From NCBI GenBank assembly GCA_016292145.1, contig JAEFBA010000009.1:1-52344 (forward strand): DNA of 52,344 nt, given 5' to 3'. Below the pieces are notes generated by a model, which was given only the letters and a program-made list of their open reading frames with translations, was not told the DNA's origin and did not search any database. Shown piece by piece: positions 31,101 through 39,353 of the stretch. The translations under genes were made by a program, and so were the position numbers. How positions within the stretch are numbered: the first letter of the stretch is position 1; each line of letters begins with the position of its first letter. This stretch comes from Saccharofermentans sp. (GTDB taxonomy: Bacteria; Bacillota; Clostridia; Saccharofermentanales; Saccharofermentanaceae).

Positions 31101-34077
31101 CCAATCCGGTTCCGGTCTCTTTAAGAATCAGTTCTGACTTAGGGACAGTTGTAGTCGTCTGGCCTTTTGTCATTTGAACATCAAGATTCAGTCCATCAGA
31201 ACTGTAATTTTTTTCCTTTATATTAATCTTTGCCGACTTAGCCAAAGAGAAATAATACTGGTTTTGGGCATTGGATTTATCAAAATCAACAGTAACTACA
31301 GGCTTGGTCGTATCGATAACAAACGAATTCGGAGCAGCGCTGCTGCCATAATAAACCTTACCTACATTGCCGGAACGGTCTGTATAACTTACCTTAAATG
31401 TATATTCACCATCCTCCTTAAAAGTAAGTGTGATCATCTTATTTTTTGTGTTAAATGTACGATCATAATACTTATCGAGATCATCTTCAGAAACAGCTGC
31501 AGTACTGTTATCTTTGAAAACCTCGATTTTAACGTCTTTTTCAAAATAATTATCTTCTGTAACCTTGATGGTAGCGGTTCTCTTCTTATTAAAGAAACGC
31601 TCGTTAGCAACTGAGTTGTTGTCAAAAGAGACATTAACAACCGGAGCTGTATTATCGACTATGACATGTACATCTGAAGTATCAGAATACACAGGGGCAC
31701 CGTCGTGCATCATGGTTCCGGCGATTAATTTGCCTTCTTCATTATGAGTAGAAATGCAATTTCCGGCACGGTCATATACCCAAACCTGAAGTTTACCTTT
31801 TTTGTTAACCGGAATCTTAAAATTTCCGACTACTTGCTCTTTTGAACCTACAACATCGGTTGAAGTAAAAGTATTTACTTGCTGCCATGTTTCGCCATTC
31901 AATGAGTAATACATCTTGTCAAATCCAGAATCAGGATCTGTAACTTTAACTGTTACATCCAATTCCTTTGAAGCAAAAACGGTAATTATCTTAGTAATCT
32001 TTTCCCAGAAAGGATCTATTTTATCAGGATTAACAATATTCACAGAGAATCCGGTCGGAGCAGTCTGGTCTATATGAATATCTCCAATGGTACCTGCATT
32101 GGTATAAGTTTTACCATTTGGATATGTTTTGAAGAAATATGTTGTCCGTATACCATAATCGCCGTTTTTATCAAGCGTATAACTACGCACTTGATTTCCA
32201 TCGGGATCTAAAAACGTAATTGACGAATCTGCAGTAGATACCTTGACAGGTGCTACATAATAACCGTTATTTCCTTTGGGTTTATCACTTGTAATTGTCG
32301 GCACATTCGTAATTTTAGTATCCCATTCCAGGCCGATCTTGGAAGTAATTGTTTTCTCCTTGTAGTTTACATTACCTGAAAAAGTAATTTCAATTTTAAT
32401 AAATTGTTGCTGTTTTTGAGCCATGCCCGGCTTGTATTTAACTACAACAGTGTTGGAATTCTTAGGATCCAAAGTAATGCTCTCGATTACATCTTTGTCA
32501 GTTCCTTTATTGTCCCAAGTAGCTGAGAAAGCACCATAATGAGGCTGACCGTTTAAATCCAGATTAAAGGTATCATCGTTACCTGAAGTAAATCCATAAC
32601 CCTGCGGATTAGAGAAATCAACAGGCTGAACGGTCTGTACGGTATCTCCGCTGAAAACACCAATAAAACTGTCGTACTGCTCATTTTCAGGAACAGTAAT
32701 TCTGATTTCAAAATGTCCACCGGCTTTTATAACTTTTACCTTGCCGGTTTGTTTATCTACTGTTACATATTCATCGCCTTCAAGAATCGCATAATCAAAG
32801 TCAAAGGAATCAAATTTCTCCCCAAATATGTCATATGACTTATTATATTCCAATCCATTGACATATTCTTTGAGCGTGCGTTTACCCTTAATAATATTAA
32901 GAGTGTATTCAGCACTGGCATCAAAATAATTATCAGCAGTAACCACAACCTTTACATGTACCGTTCCCGCTTTCTTGGGTGTTACAGAACCGGTCTGAGA
33001 GTTTATTTTCGCAATATCACTGTCCTTTTCGCCGGCTAAACTATATATCGCATTATGTTTGGGAGGATTTGAATCAAAATCCAAGCTGTTAAGAGGCACC
33101 TTCTCTCCGTAACTAACATCTACGATTTCTTGATCAAAGGAAACTTTCATAGTCCGCTTTGCTGAAATCGTATATTTGTTAGTGCTGGATTTATAGTTAT
33201 CACTTTCTGCCATTGTGGCAGTAACTGTTACTGTTCCTGCATCCAAAAAATCAACATCACCGGTCTCTTCATTAACTGCGGCAATATTAGGATTAGAAGA
33301 CTCATATTTAACGGACTGGCGTTCATAAGAACTGTTAGCAGAATTGCGGAAAAAACTTTCGTTCGGGAATTTCAGCACATCAGGTTCAGATACCAGGAAC
33401 TTGAAATCCGGTCTTTCTGCTTTCAGGATGTTCAAAGTTATAACGCCGTGTGTAGATTCAGAGTTATTATCAAAATCATAATAACCTTTGGAAGTGATAG
33501 TGGCATTGACATTATAGCTTCCGGCATCAGTGAATGAAGGCGTTTCACTACCTTCGAATTCGATAACAGTATCATCACTGTATTTATTTATAAATTCAGT
33601 TGCAGCATGGGACTTGGTATCATATGTGATATCCTTCAACTCAAATAAAGCAGCTTTTTTGAAATCTGTTGGAACAAGTTTAATTCTATATTCATTTTGC
33701 CACTCATGATCTTGGTAATTAGGTTTAATATCTCTTTTCTCTGTTTTATACCCCGTTCCAGGATAGGATACAGTGAGAGAAAACGGCATGTTAGGCCATC
33801 CTTTGCTCTCCAAAAAACCTTCTAAATCAAACGCTGCTACACCTTGACCGTTAGTAGTTATTTTTTGGTTATAGTCACCATCGCTGCTTAGTAATTCAAC
33901 CGTAGCACCACCAATGCGCTTAGAGGTTATGCTATCTGAAACGATGATATCATAAGTATCATTTCCTATCTCAGCAAAAACACTAATAACATCAAAAGGA
34001 ATGAATGTTACAAGCAGTATTGCCGCAAGAAACGCAGCTAAGAATTTCATTAATTCTATCTTTTTTATGCTTCCCAT
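28162..34077 (-). CDS. Giant surface protein with Ig-like repeats and C-terminal membrane anchor
   Basis: A 1971-residue exported protein. The N terminus has a basic region, a hydrophobic core (about 10-35) and a likely signal cleavage near VFAE. Next come a SpaA/CarboxypepD-like stretch (45-115) and Big_2/MBG-like units. At least eight Ig-like repeats then follow. Their joins share FVIDTT-P and their strands share RTATI-V-E-NF. The protein ends in a hydrophobic segment (about 1942-1964) and KRKYGRR, and no LPxTG motif precedes it, so it should be held in the membrane rather than by sortase. It closes the pilus gene run and could be an adhesin or a stalk. Function is inferred from architecture only. 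Confidence 0.85.
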   Translation of the reverse strand: MGSIKKIELMKFLAAFLAAILLVTFIPFDVISVFAEIGNDTYDIIVSDSITSKRIGGATVELLSSDGDYNQKITTNGQGVAAFDLEGFLESKGWPNMPFSLTVSYPGTGYKTEKRDIKPNYQDHEWQNEYRIKLVPTDFKKAALFELKDITYDTKSHAATEFINKYSDDTVIEFEGSETPSFTDAGSYNVNATITSKGYYDFDNNSESTHGVITLNILKAERPDFKFLVSEPDVLKFPNESFFRNSANSSYERQSVKYESSNPNIAAVNEETGDVDFLDAGTVTVTATMAESDNYKSSTNKYTISAKRTMKVSFDQEIVDVSYGEKVPLNSLDFDSNPPKHNAIYSLAGEKDSDIAKINSQTGSVTPKKAGTVHVKVVVTADNYFDASAEYTLNIIKGKRTLKEYVNGLEYNKSYDIFGEKFDSFDFDYAILEGDEYVTVDKQTGKVKVIKAGGHFEIRITVPENEQYDSFIGVFSGDTVQTVQPVDFSNPQGYGFTSGNDDTFNLDLNGQPHYGAFSATWDNKGTDKDVIESITLDPKNSNTVVVKYKPGMAQKQQQFIKIEITFSGNVNYKEKTITSKIGLEWDTKITNVPTITSDKPKGNNGYYVAPVKVSTADSSITFLDPDGNQVRSYTLDKNGDYGIRTTYFFKTYPNGKTYTNAGTIGDIHIDQTAPTGFSVNIVNPDKIDPFWEKITKIITVFASKELDVTVKVTDPDSGFDKMYYSLNGETWQQVNTFTSTDVVGSKEQVVGNFKIPVNKKGKLQVWVYDRAGNCISTHNEEGKLIAGTMMHDGAPVYSDTSDVHVIVDNTAPVVNVSFDNNSVANERFFNKKRTATIKVTEDNYFEKDVKIEVFKDNSTAAVSEDDLDKYYDRTFNTKNKMITLTFKEDGEYTFKVSYTDRSGNVGKVYYGSSAAPNSFVIDTTKPVVTVDFDKSNAQNQYYFSLAKSAKINIKEKNYSSDGLNLDVQMTKGQTTTTVPKSELILKETGTGLDHTVEISFTVDAAYNFKLGFTDLAGNEAVIDYGGGDKFHFVIDTTFPVINVKYSNNKVYNEKYFNEGRTATISVTERNFDKNTTFIVVNGEYIVVDNWVQSGDTYSTTYNFPGDKEYKFNVECTDKAGNKCPGVVFADSTAAANEFVVDTTPPKDLDIKINGKSVLGGDSVVFDTFYKDTINIELTYDCSISGVHALQYQMVDKVSAYSVENGKWIDYDPASGITVSQSRKFILYFRAIDKASNVTYVNSTGIIVDNKEPEGEKHAPDIDILLSQANAKGYYNGNVTAKVSIVDPAYIGDQRDPDGFYSGLKEVTYKIYTTDTDAVESGTLLDISKDIGKTEATFDDDNLASKWTRSIVVDAEKFNSNNVIIQVEAVDNAGNVRITRTKLGDIKIDTTKPRINVSYNNNNVDLNEYFKADRVATISVTERNFDPEATVISLTSSTGKKPSVSEWVKKPGQGNGDDTVWTATVTFNSDGDYTFDITGTDLAGNVANPADYGNSAAPKKFTIDKTAPKINVSYNNNSAVNGNYYKDYRTATITIVEHNFSADRVKISIKATDDGSDIAAPAVSKWTTNGDTHTVTIKYNKDGKYTFRISAKDKAGNDAAAFADQTFYIDTTAPVLSITGVKDNSAYSGNLNLQILYSDTNYSPDLVNITFAGANRGKLEPDGTNTAVHNGNKFVFNEFAKKKEIDDIYTLSVTITDLAGNVSTQKLTFSVNRFGSAYGMSDATKAVIGRYIKDPVDIVVTEVNPNDLTESKVTLYKNNNPIILKEGVDYDVKKNGGNGEWNEYTYVIHSDNFKEDGVYSVIIYSVDKAGNTSENSLDTKNAAIQFGVDNSDPNIVVSNLQDSKTYATELYTVKLLISDNLVLDGVDVYLDDYNTPYKSWTGEEVAAVVSGAGDFSFDINDASNGSHKVKIVATDAAGNKHEIEVSNFYVTTNLFVRYYTNTPLFIGSIIGLLVIIALAVFIVVIKRKYGRR

Positions 34078-34139
34078 ATACTACAGCCCCCCTATCGGTT
34101 TTGCTTTTATATTCTGAACAGTTATGAACTGTTAAAGCC

Positions 34140-34610
34140 TCATTCGATCAATTCGTCTTTCAGATAAGACGATAAAGTCTCCACTACTTCACATTCAGCA
34201 GATACAGTCTTAGCAGGCTCAGCAGCATAAGAATTATCAGTAAGTAAAGTAGTCTCGTTACTAACCAGTACAGTTGTCTCGTTTGCCGCAGGCAGATCAG
34301 CCTGATTTGAAGCAAGCAGCGTTGTCTCGTTCGAAGAACCGGCTTTGATCTTTTCTGTACCGACACCCATTCTTCCACTCTTACCGGGTCTGGTAACATT
34401 GGAATTCTGAGATGAATGAAGGATCCTTTCAGAGTCTCCCTCATTATGCTTTTGTATCTGCTGTATCGATTTCTTCGCTGTCTTTCCCGATACTTCACCA
34501 ACAACCTTGGGAATATCAAGCAGGAAAAACAATGCAACAGCAGTCAGGAACATAACACCTGATGCGATAAAGGAAGCGAAAGATAACGTGTTCAGCATTT
34601 CAACTGTCAT
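34140..34610 (-). CDS. Small membrane protein with three ETT(V/L)L motifs
   Basis: A 156-residue protein with one membrane segment (about 10-32) and a polar tail. The tail carries NETTLL (94-99), NETTVL (110-115) and NETTLL (118-123). The same ETTVL core occurs twice in the FHA protein of this gene run. Such Glu-Thr-Thr motifs are candidate kinase sites whose phosphorylated form an FHA domain could bind. The tail is predicted to be cytoplasmic, because the basic residues (KKSIQQIQKH) follow the helix, but topology is not certain. It abuts the kinase gene with no gap. No family was recognised. Confidence 0.75.
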   Translation of the reverse strand: MTVEMLNTLSFASFIASGVMFLTAVALFFLLDIPKVVGEVSGKTAKKSIQQIQKHNEGDSERILHSSQNSNVTRPGKSGRMGVGTEKIKAGSSNETTLLASNQADLPAANETTVLVSNETTLLTDNSYAAEPAKTVSAECEVVETLSSYLKDELIE

Positions 34611-36317
34611 TTAAACGCCATCTCCTTCCTGTGTTGTGCCGTAAGCTGCTTCAACAGCAGTTAACGTTTCCGGCAGCATTTTAATCGTTGCGTCCTTCTT
34701 CTGGCTCGTCTTATCAGTGGAAGTCTCAACGCTCTTAACAGTAGAATCGAGTTTCTTATAAAGCTTCAATAATTGATCTTTACTGACACCATCCTGTTTA
34801 AACTTGGTCGAATACTGCTGCAAAGCTGATCTGGACAATTCAATAAGTTCCAAACGAACGATCTCGCTCTCATTCTCGTTGCTTGCCAAGGTATCGGTCA
34901 ACTCAGACAGATTATCGAACAAAGGCTTGTATTTGCCCTTGTCATTTGCTTCGGTAACATTTGTGGTTATATCACGATAGAAAACACCGATATTGTAGTA
35001 GGCCTTCGACATGCCGAGATTCTCATAATCCGGTTCGGCATTATTAATAACATCATTGAACCAGGGCAAAGAGCTCTTTCCTCTGGTGATCTGGTTATCA
35101 GATCCGTCGCCGTAATCGTAATAGTACCAATAAAGTTTTCCAATCTCGAAACAGATATTCACATATGCGTCTTTATCACGCATCAATTCTTCTTTGTTAT
35201 TACTTACCAGATATTCGATCTGATTTGCTTCATTCTGGGTAAAGACAGCATCATTCTCCTTATATGTCTGGATAAGTCTTAAATACGCTTCGGGATTTCC
35301 GGTCATTTGCGGAATAGAGATGCATTCCTCATATATCTTCATCTTTTCGGAATAGTCGGACGTCTTGGAAGCTTCATCCATCTTGCTCGCATAAGTATAA
35401 GATGCAGTATTAGAAGCCATATTCTTAAATACAAAGCCCGTAATGACCATTGCGATCGACAGGGTCAAGAATAAGACAAACCAAACTAATTTGCTCTTCT
35501 GCTTGCGCTTGTAGATAGGTTCCAGATTCTGATAGTTTTCGAGGTCATACATCAACTCGGCACAAGACTGGTACCTGTCATCAGGATTATCCTGTGTGCA
35601 CTTAATAATAATCTGATCCAAGCCGCGGGACAAAGCAGGATTTACAGCTCTGATCGACTTATCGGTAACCAGCGTAACACAGGGATTAACGTTAGTAAGC
35701 ATGTGATACATCGATAAACCGAGGCAATAGATATCCGTTCTGGCATCAGTTCTGCCAAGACCGCCATACTGCTCCGGAGCTGCATATCCTCTTGTACCGA
35801 TTCCGGTAGTTTCTCCGAAATCGACATCATAAGTCTTTGCCGTACCGAAATCGATAACCATGATATTACCGTCCGGCTTAAGCATTACGTTAGCCGGCTT
35901 CATATCACGATAGATGATCGGAGGTGTTCTGGAATGAAGATATCCGAAAACGTCACACAGCTGCAATGCCCATTCAACAACATTATCTTCAGACTGCGCT
36001 CCGGTCTCTTCCAGAATTACATCCAAAGATCTTCCTTCGATGTAATCCATTACAATTATGAAACTGTCCTGATCTTCAATAACATCAACAATGCTCGGGA
36101 GATTCGGATGATTCAGTTTTTTTAACGTCTCGATCTCAGCCATAAGACCCGCACGGACCATGTTGAAATCCATTCTTCCGTCTTTGCGGACTTCCTTAAC
36201 AGCCCATGTCTTATTAGCCTTCTCGTTGATAGCCATGTAAACAACGCTCATTCCGCCATGGCCAATTTCACTCAGGATCTTATATCTGCCGTCTACTAAT
36301 GAACCTATCTGAAGCAT
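34611..36317 (-). CDS. Membrane Ser/Thr protein kinase (PknB-like) without PASTA repeats
   Basis: A 568-residue Hanks-type kinase. The catalytic domain (11-265) has the Gly loop IGHGGMSVVY (18-27), Lys41 in AVKE, YRDMKPANVM (136-145, Asp138), DFG (156-158), an activation loop containing GETTGIGTRGYAAPEQ (168-183) and the later TDIYCLG. One membrane helix lies at 277-297. The outer part (298-568) is helical, resembling TPR-like packing, instead of the PASTA repeats of PrkC/StkP. It ends nine bases after the phosphatase gene and abuts the ETT-motif protein gene. Together with the PP2C and FHA genes it forms a complete signalling module inside the Tad run. Confidence 0.93.
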   Translation of the reverse strand: MLQIGSLVDGRYKILSEIGHGGMSVVYMAINEKANKTWAVKEVRKDGRMDFNMVRAGLMAEIETLKKLNHPNLPSIVDVIEDQDSFIIVMDYIEGRSLDVILEETGAQSEDNVVEWALQLCDVFGYLHSRTPPIIYRDMKPANVMLKPDGNIMVIDFGTAKTYDVDFGETTGIGTRGYAAPEQYGGLGRTDARTDIYCLGLSMYHMLTNVNPCVTLVTDKSIRAVNPALSRGLDQIIIKCTQDNPDDRYQSCAELMYDLENYQNLEPIYKRKQKSKLVWFVLFLTLSIAMVITGFVFKNMASNTASYTYASKMDEASKTSDYSEKMKIYEECISIPQMTGNPEAYLRLIQTYKENDAVFTQNEANQIEYLVSNNKEELMRDKDAYVNICFEIGKLYWYYYDYGDGSDNQITRGKSSLPWFNDVINNAEPDYENLGMSKAYYNIGVFYRDITTNVTEANDKGKYKPLFDNLSELTDTLASNENESEIVRLELIELSRSALQQYSTKFKQDGVSKDQLLKLYKKLDSTVKSVETSTDKTSQKKDATIKMLPETLTAVEAAYGTTQEGDGV

Positions 36318-36326
36318 CTGTTATCC

Positions 36327-37100
36327 TCACTCAACATAGGTTCTGATTCCGATAACGGTAATGTTATCGCGTTCCTGGCGCTGCTTATTAGCGTCAACTA
36401 ATGCCTGCATGTTTGCCTGCATCTGGGGTTCACTCGTCATAACAGACGCGTTCATGTAATTAAATATCTCTTCAGGAGTAATCTCATGCCTGAAGCCGTC
36501 ACTGCAGAGCATATACACCGCATTAGGAACTACGCTTCCGACAAAGAAATCAGGTACGAGTTCAACTGATGCTCCAATGCACTGCAAAAGGACGCTTCTT
36601 CTGGGGTCTTTCTCAGCCTGTTCAGGTGTAAGCTTTCCAAGCTCTACTTCCCTTGCGACTACCGTCTGATCTTTTGTAAGAATACGCAGCTGATTAGATA
36701 TCTCATATGCTCTGGAATCACCGACATTAATAATGTAAAAGAAGGTTTCAGTGATAAGCAAGGCAACTAATGTAGTTCCCATATTGGTGCTGTATTGGCT
36801 GGCATAATCCTTGATCTTTTTATTGAAAGAAAGAGCAATATCATTCCATTCAGCCTGTATAGTATTCTCATTAAATCCGGTCTCAAACAACTGAGGGAGT
36901 CTCGTATCCGCCCACTTTTTGAAAGCATTAATAACCGAGGAACTGGCAACTTCTCCTTTCGAGAGACCGCCCATACCATCACAAAGGACAGCCAAAACAA
37001 CATTACCCTGTTTTGTCTTCAAATGACTGACATAGTAACTGTCCTGATTCGTGCTCTTTGTGAGCCCTATATCCGTAATTGCCGATATAAGGAAATTCAT
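36327..37100 (-). CDS. PP2C-family Ser/Thr protein phosphatase
   Basis: A 257-residue cytoplasmic phosphatase. Metal-binding motifs are visible: STNQDS (Asp20), LCDGMGGLSKGE (Asp41, Gly42), GDSRAYEI, LCSDGFRHEI, and RDNITVIGI near the C terminus. These match stand-alone PrpC/Stp1 phosphatases. It should reverse phosphorylation by the neighbouring kinase, and is encoded between that kinase (nine bases) and the FHA protein (11 bases). Confidence 0.94.
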   Translation of the reverse strand: MNFLISAITDIGLTKSTNQDSYYVSHLKTKQGNVVLAVLCDGMGGLSKGEVASSSVINAFKKWADTRLPQLFETGFNENTIQAEWNDIALSFNKKIKDYASQYSTNMGTTLVALLITETFFYIINVGDSRAYEISNQLRILTKDQTVVAREVELGKLTPEQAEKDPRRSVLLQCIGASVELVPDFFVGSVVPNAVYMLCSDGFRHEITPEEIFNYMNASVMTSEPQMQANMQALVDANKQRQERDNITVIGIRTYVE

Positions 37101-37111
37101 TATTATCCTCG

Positions 37112-38716
37112 TTAACCTATCCTGAACTCAAATTCTTCATTCGCGAATCTTAAGCGGTCACCGCTGCTTATCGCTACATCAATACCACTCTGGATCATGT
37201 TTCCGTTAACATAGGTATGATTGGTAGAATTCATATCCTTTATGAAATATGCTCCATCCTTCATTGTTATCTCGGCATGGCTTCTGCTTACGGCAGTATT
37301 GTCGCCGATGAAATAGTCAACAAAGCTTCTTTCTTTACCTACTCTGAAGGGGAACTTATTGATTCTTACTGTTTCATTATTCTTCTGCCTTACGAGCATT
37401 GGATTAACAGTCTGCTGAACTGCTGCAGAGTTCTGACTTAAAACAGTAGTCTCACCTGCAACACCGCCGCCAAGTACTGTAGTCTCGCCAAAATTAGCAC
37501 CGGAAGGAACCATCGGAGCCGGAGCAACAGGTGCTACGGGAGCTGCCGGAGCTACAGGAGCTGCCTGCATAACCGGTGCGACAGGTGCTGCTACGGGTGC
37601 TGCAACAGGTGCAACGGGCGGTACGGGAGCACCGGGAACCGGAGGCATAACCGGCGCAGGAGCAGGTGCCTTGGGAGCTTTCTTATTCTTAGTGGGCTTT
37701 GCGGGAGCCGGCTGATTCTTGGGCGGCTGAGCAGCAGCCTTTGCAGCTTTCTTTGCTTCTTTTTGCGCTTTATATGCAGCTGCATTATCGGAATTGTAAT
37801 GCTGCAGCAGATAGAAAAGCGAAATCTCTTTTCCGTCAGGAGTTGTTACCGGAGCCGGATTTTTAGCAGCTGCCTTCGGCGGAACTGCCATACCGTTAGG
37901 ACCCTTGGGAGGTACATTTGCAGGAGCTCCCTTTGGGGGAACAGGCATCGGAGGTGCTTTAACGGCAGCTTTAGGAGGCACAGGAGCCGGTGCGGGAGCA
38001 GGTGCAGGTGCAGCAACAGGTGCCGATACAGGTGCAGGTGCGGGCGCCGGAGCGGGTACAAATCCCGGCGTTACAGGCTGAGCAGCCTGTGGAGCCTGAA
38101 CCTGCGCTGCAGAAGGAATCTGCGCTATCGGCTTAACAGCACTCTGTGCCGGAGCTGCTCCGCGATTATCTAATTCATTTAATAAGTTTCTAAAGTCAAC
38201 CAAAGAGTAATTTGCTGAAGAATTCAAGTAATTAATTATCTTAGCAACGTGGCTGCAGTCCTCTGATACATCAGACTGAATCGTATACATAAGATTTCTG
38301 AAGAAGAAACATACATCAGAAACATCTTTGGATTCGGCGATCAGAGGCAGGAAGATCATGCTGACATCACAGGTTGAGACATCAACAAAAATATACTCGG
38401 CATCCAAAACAATGGAACTGGTGTCAAGCATATATTCTTCGGCAGCAAAGTATGCATCAAGGATGCCCTTGAAAACGCTCAACAATCTCTTCTTGTTAAC
38501 CTGGCCTGTAAAAAAAGACTGAAGAGTTATACGGGAAGATACATTATACTTTATATACTTTCCATTATCTTTTTGAGTAAAAAAAGTCTGTGCCAATCCC
38601 GGTATCTTATTATTCGTGATCATACCAAGACCCATACTGTCTACGATATCACCGATTCCGATCTCATAAACAAGATAAGTGTTTATTCCATTGTTTTCGT
38701 AAGTAAACTTGTCCAT
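37112..38716 (-). CDS. DUF6382/FHA-domain protein with two ETTVL motifs
   Basis: A 534-residue cytoplasmic protein. Residues 1-175 match the pattern of DUF6382 proteins (INTYLVYEIGIGDIVDSMGLGM, then SRITLQSFF, YMLDTSSIVLDAEYIFV). A long Ala/Pro/Val linker follows (about 190-405), then ETTVL at 411-415 and 422-426. A C-terminal FHA domain lies at 455-534 (FRVGKERSFVDYFIGDN, SRSHAEI, MNSTNHTYVNG). FHA domains bind phosphothreonine. The doublet of ETTVL ahead of the domain could be bound by its own FHA after phosphorylation, as in GarA/OdhI. It begins 38 bases after a pseudopilin gene. Confidence 0.92.
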   Translation of the reverse strand: MDKFTYENNGINTYLVYEIGIGDIVDSMGLGMITNNKIPGLAQTFFTQKDNGKYIKYNVSSRITLQSFFTGQVNKKRLLSVFKGILDAYFAAEEYMLDTSSIVLDAEYIFVDVSTCDVSMIFLPLIAESKDVSDVCFFFRNLMYTIQSDVSEDCSHVAKIINYLNSSANYSLVDFRNLLNELDNRGAAPAQSAVKPIAQIPSAAQVQAPQAAQPVTPGFVPAPAPAPAPVSAPVAAPAPAPAPAPVPPKAAVKAPPMPVPPKGAPANVPPKGPNGMAVPPKAAAKNPAPVTTPDGKEISLFYLLQHYNSDNAAAYKAQKEAKKAAKAAAQPPKNQPAPAKPTKNKKAPKAPAPAPVMPPVPGAPVPPVAPVAAPVAAPVAPVMQAAPVAPAAPVAPVAPAPMVPSGANFGETTVLGGGVAGETTVLSQNSAAVQQTVNPMLVRQKNNETVRINKFPFRVGKERSFVDYFIGDNTAVSRSHAEITMKDGAYFIKDMNSTNHTYVNGNMIQSGIDVAISSGDRLRFANEEFEFRIG

Positions 38717-38754
38717 GATGTTACCTTTCTTCTTTTTTGTTTGTCTCGCCGTAT

Positions 38755-39339
38755 TTAAGCAGCAGAAGATGAACTATCATCAAATCCCCACATCTTAACG
38801 GTTACCGTATCTTCCATAGGGAAACTGCCAACTCCAAAGAAATTGAACCATACTTGAAGATTGTATTTTGCTGTTATTTCCAGATCGCCGTCAGAAACAG
38901 AGTATTCAAAGTCGATGCCGTCCAAACCATCTTCTACTCCGATTGATTTTAAACGTTTTTGAGCCGCCTCCTCGCCTTCAGAACCTGCAATAAATCCGAC
39001 AAATCTCATTTCTACCACACTTGTGCTAGTTGTTCTCTTATACCAGTCAGAACTCGAAGCATAATATGGATCATTATCCAGCCTGACCAGATCGTAGATC
39101 ATATCTCCAAAACCTTCCCAGAACTTAGTGCCGCTCTCTGCCGCAGATGCTACATTCTCTGTAAAATATGAATCCATCGATAAACTCTTGGCAGATTGTA
39201 TCAATGCGTGGTGAATCTGATTTCTCGCAGAAATAAATCCAAAGAAACCAAAAACAAATAAGAACATGAAGAAAAATATCGGCAAGAGCAAAGCCGTTTC
39301 AAGCGTCATTGATCCTTTTTCACTAAAATAGCGTTTCAT
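38755..39339 (-). CDS. TadE-like pseudopilin
   Basis: A 194-residue protein with a class III prepilin-type leader. The sequence EKGSMTLETALLLP places a predicted cut after Gly9, with Glu14 at +5 and a hydrophobic helix (about 15-38). The rest is a small extracellular domain. TadE/TadF pseudopilins are needed for Flp pilus assembly. The strongly charged short leader and the neighbouring DUF5702 protein fit a clostridial Tad locus. Confidence 0.85.
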   Translation of the reverse strand: MKRYFSEKGSMTLETALLLPIFFFMFLFVFGFFGFISARNQIHHALIQSAKSLSMDSYFTENVASAAESGTKFWEGFGDMIYDLVRLDNDPYYASSSDWYKRTTSTSVVEMRFVGFIAGSEGEEAAQKRLKSIGVEDGLDGIDFEYSVSDGDLEITAKYNLQVWFNFFGVGSFPMEDTVTVKMWGFDDSSSSAA

Positions 39340-39353
39340 GATATTTCACCTGT

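Noticed and set aside
28162..34077. Sortase (LPxTG) anchor on the giant protein
   Set aside because: No LPxTG-like motif precedes the final hydrophobic segment.
37763..38173. Plus-strand open frame rich in Arg, Cys and Ser
   Set aside because: It is the antisense of the Pro/Ala linker of the FHA protein.
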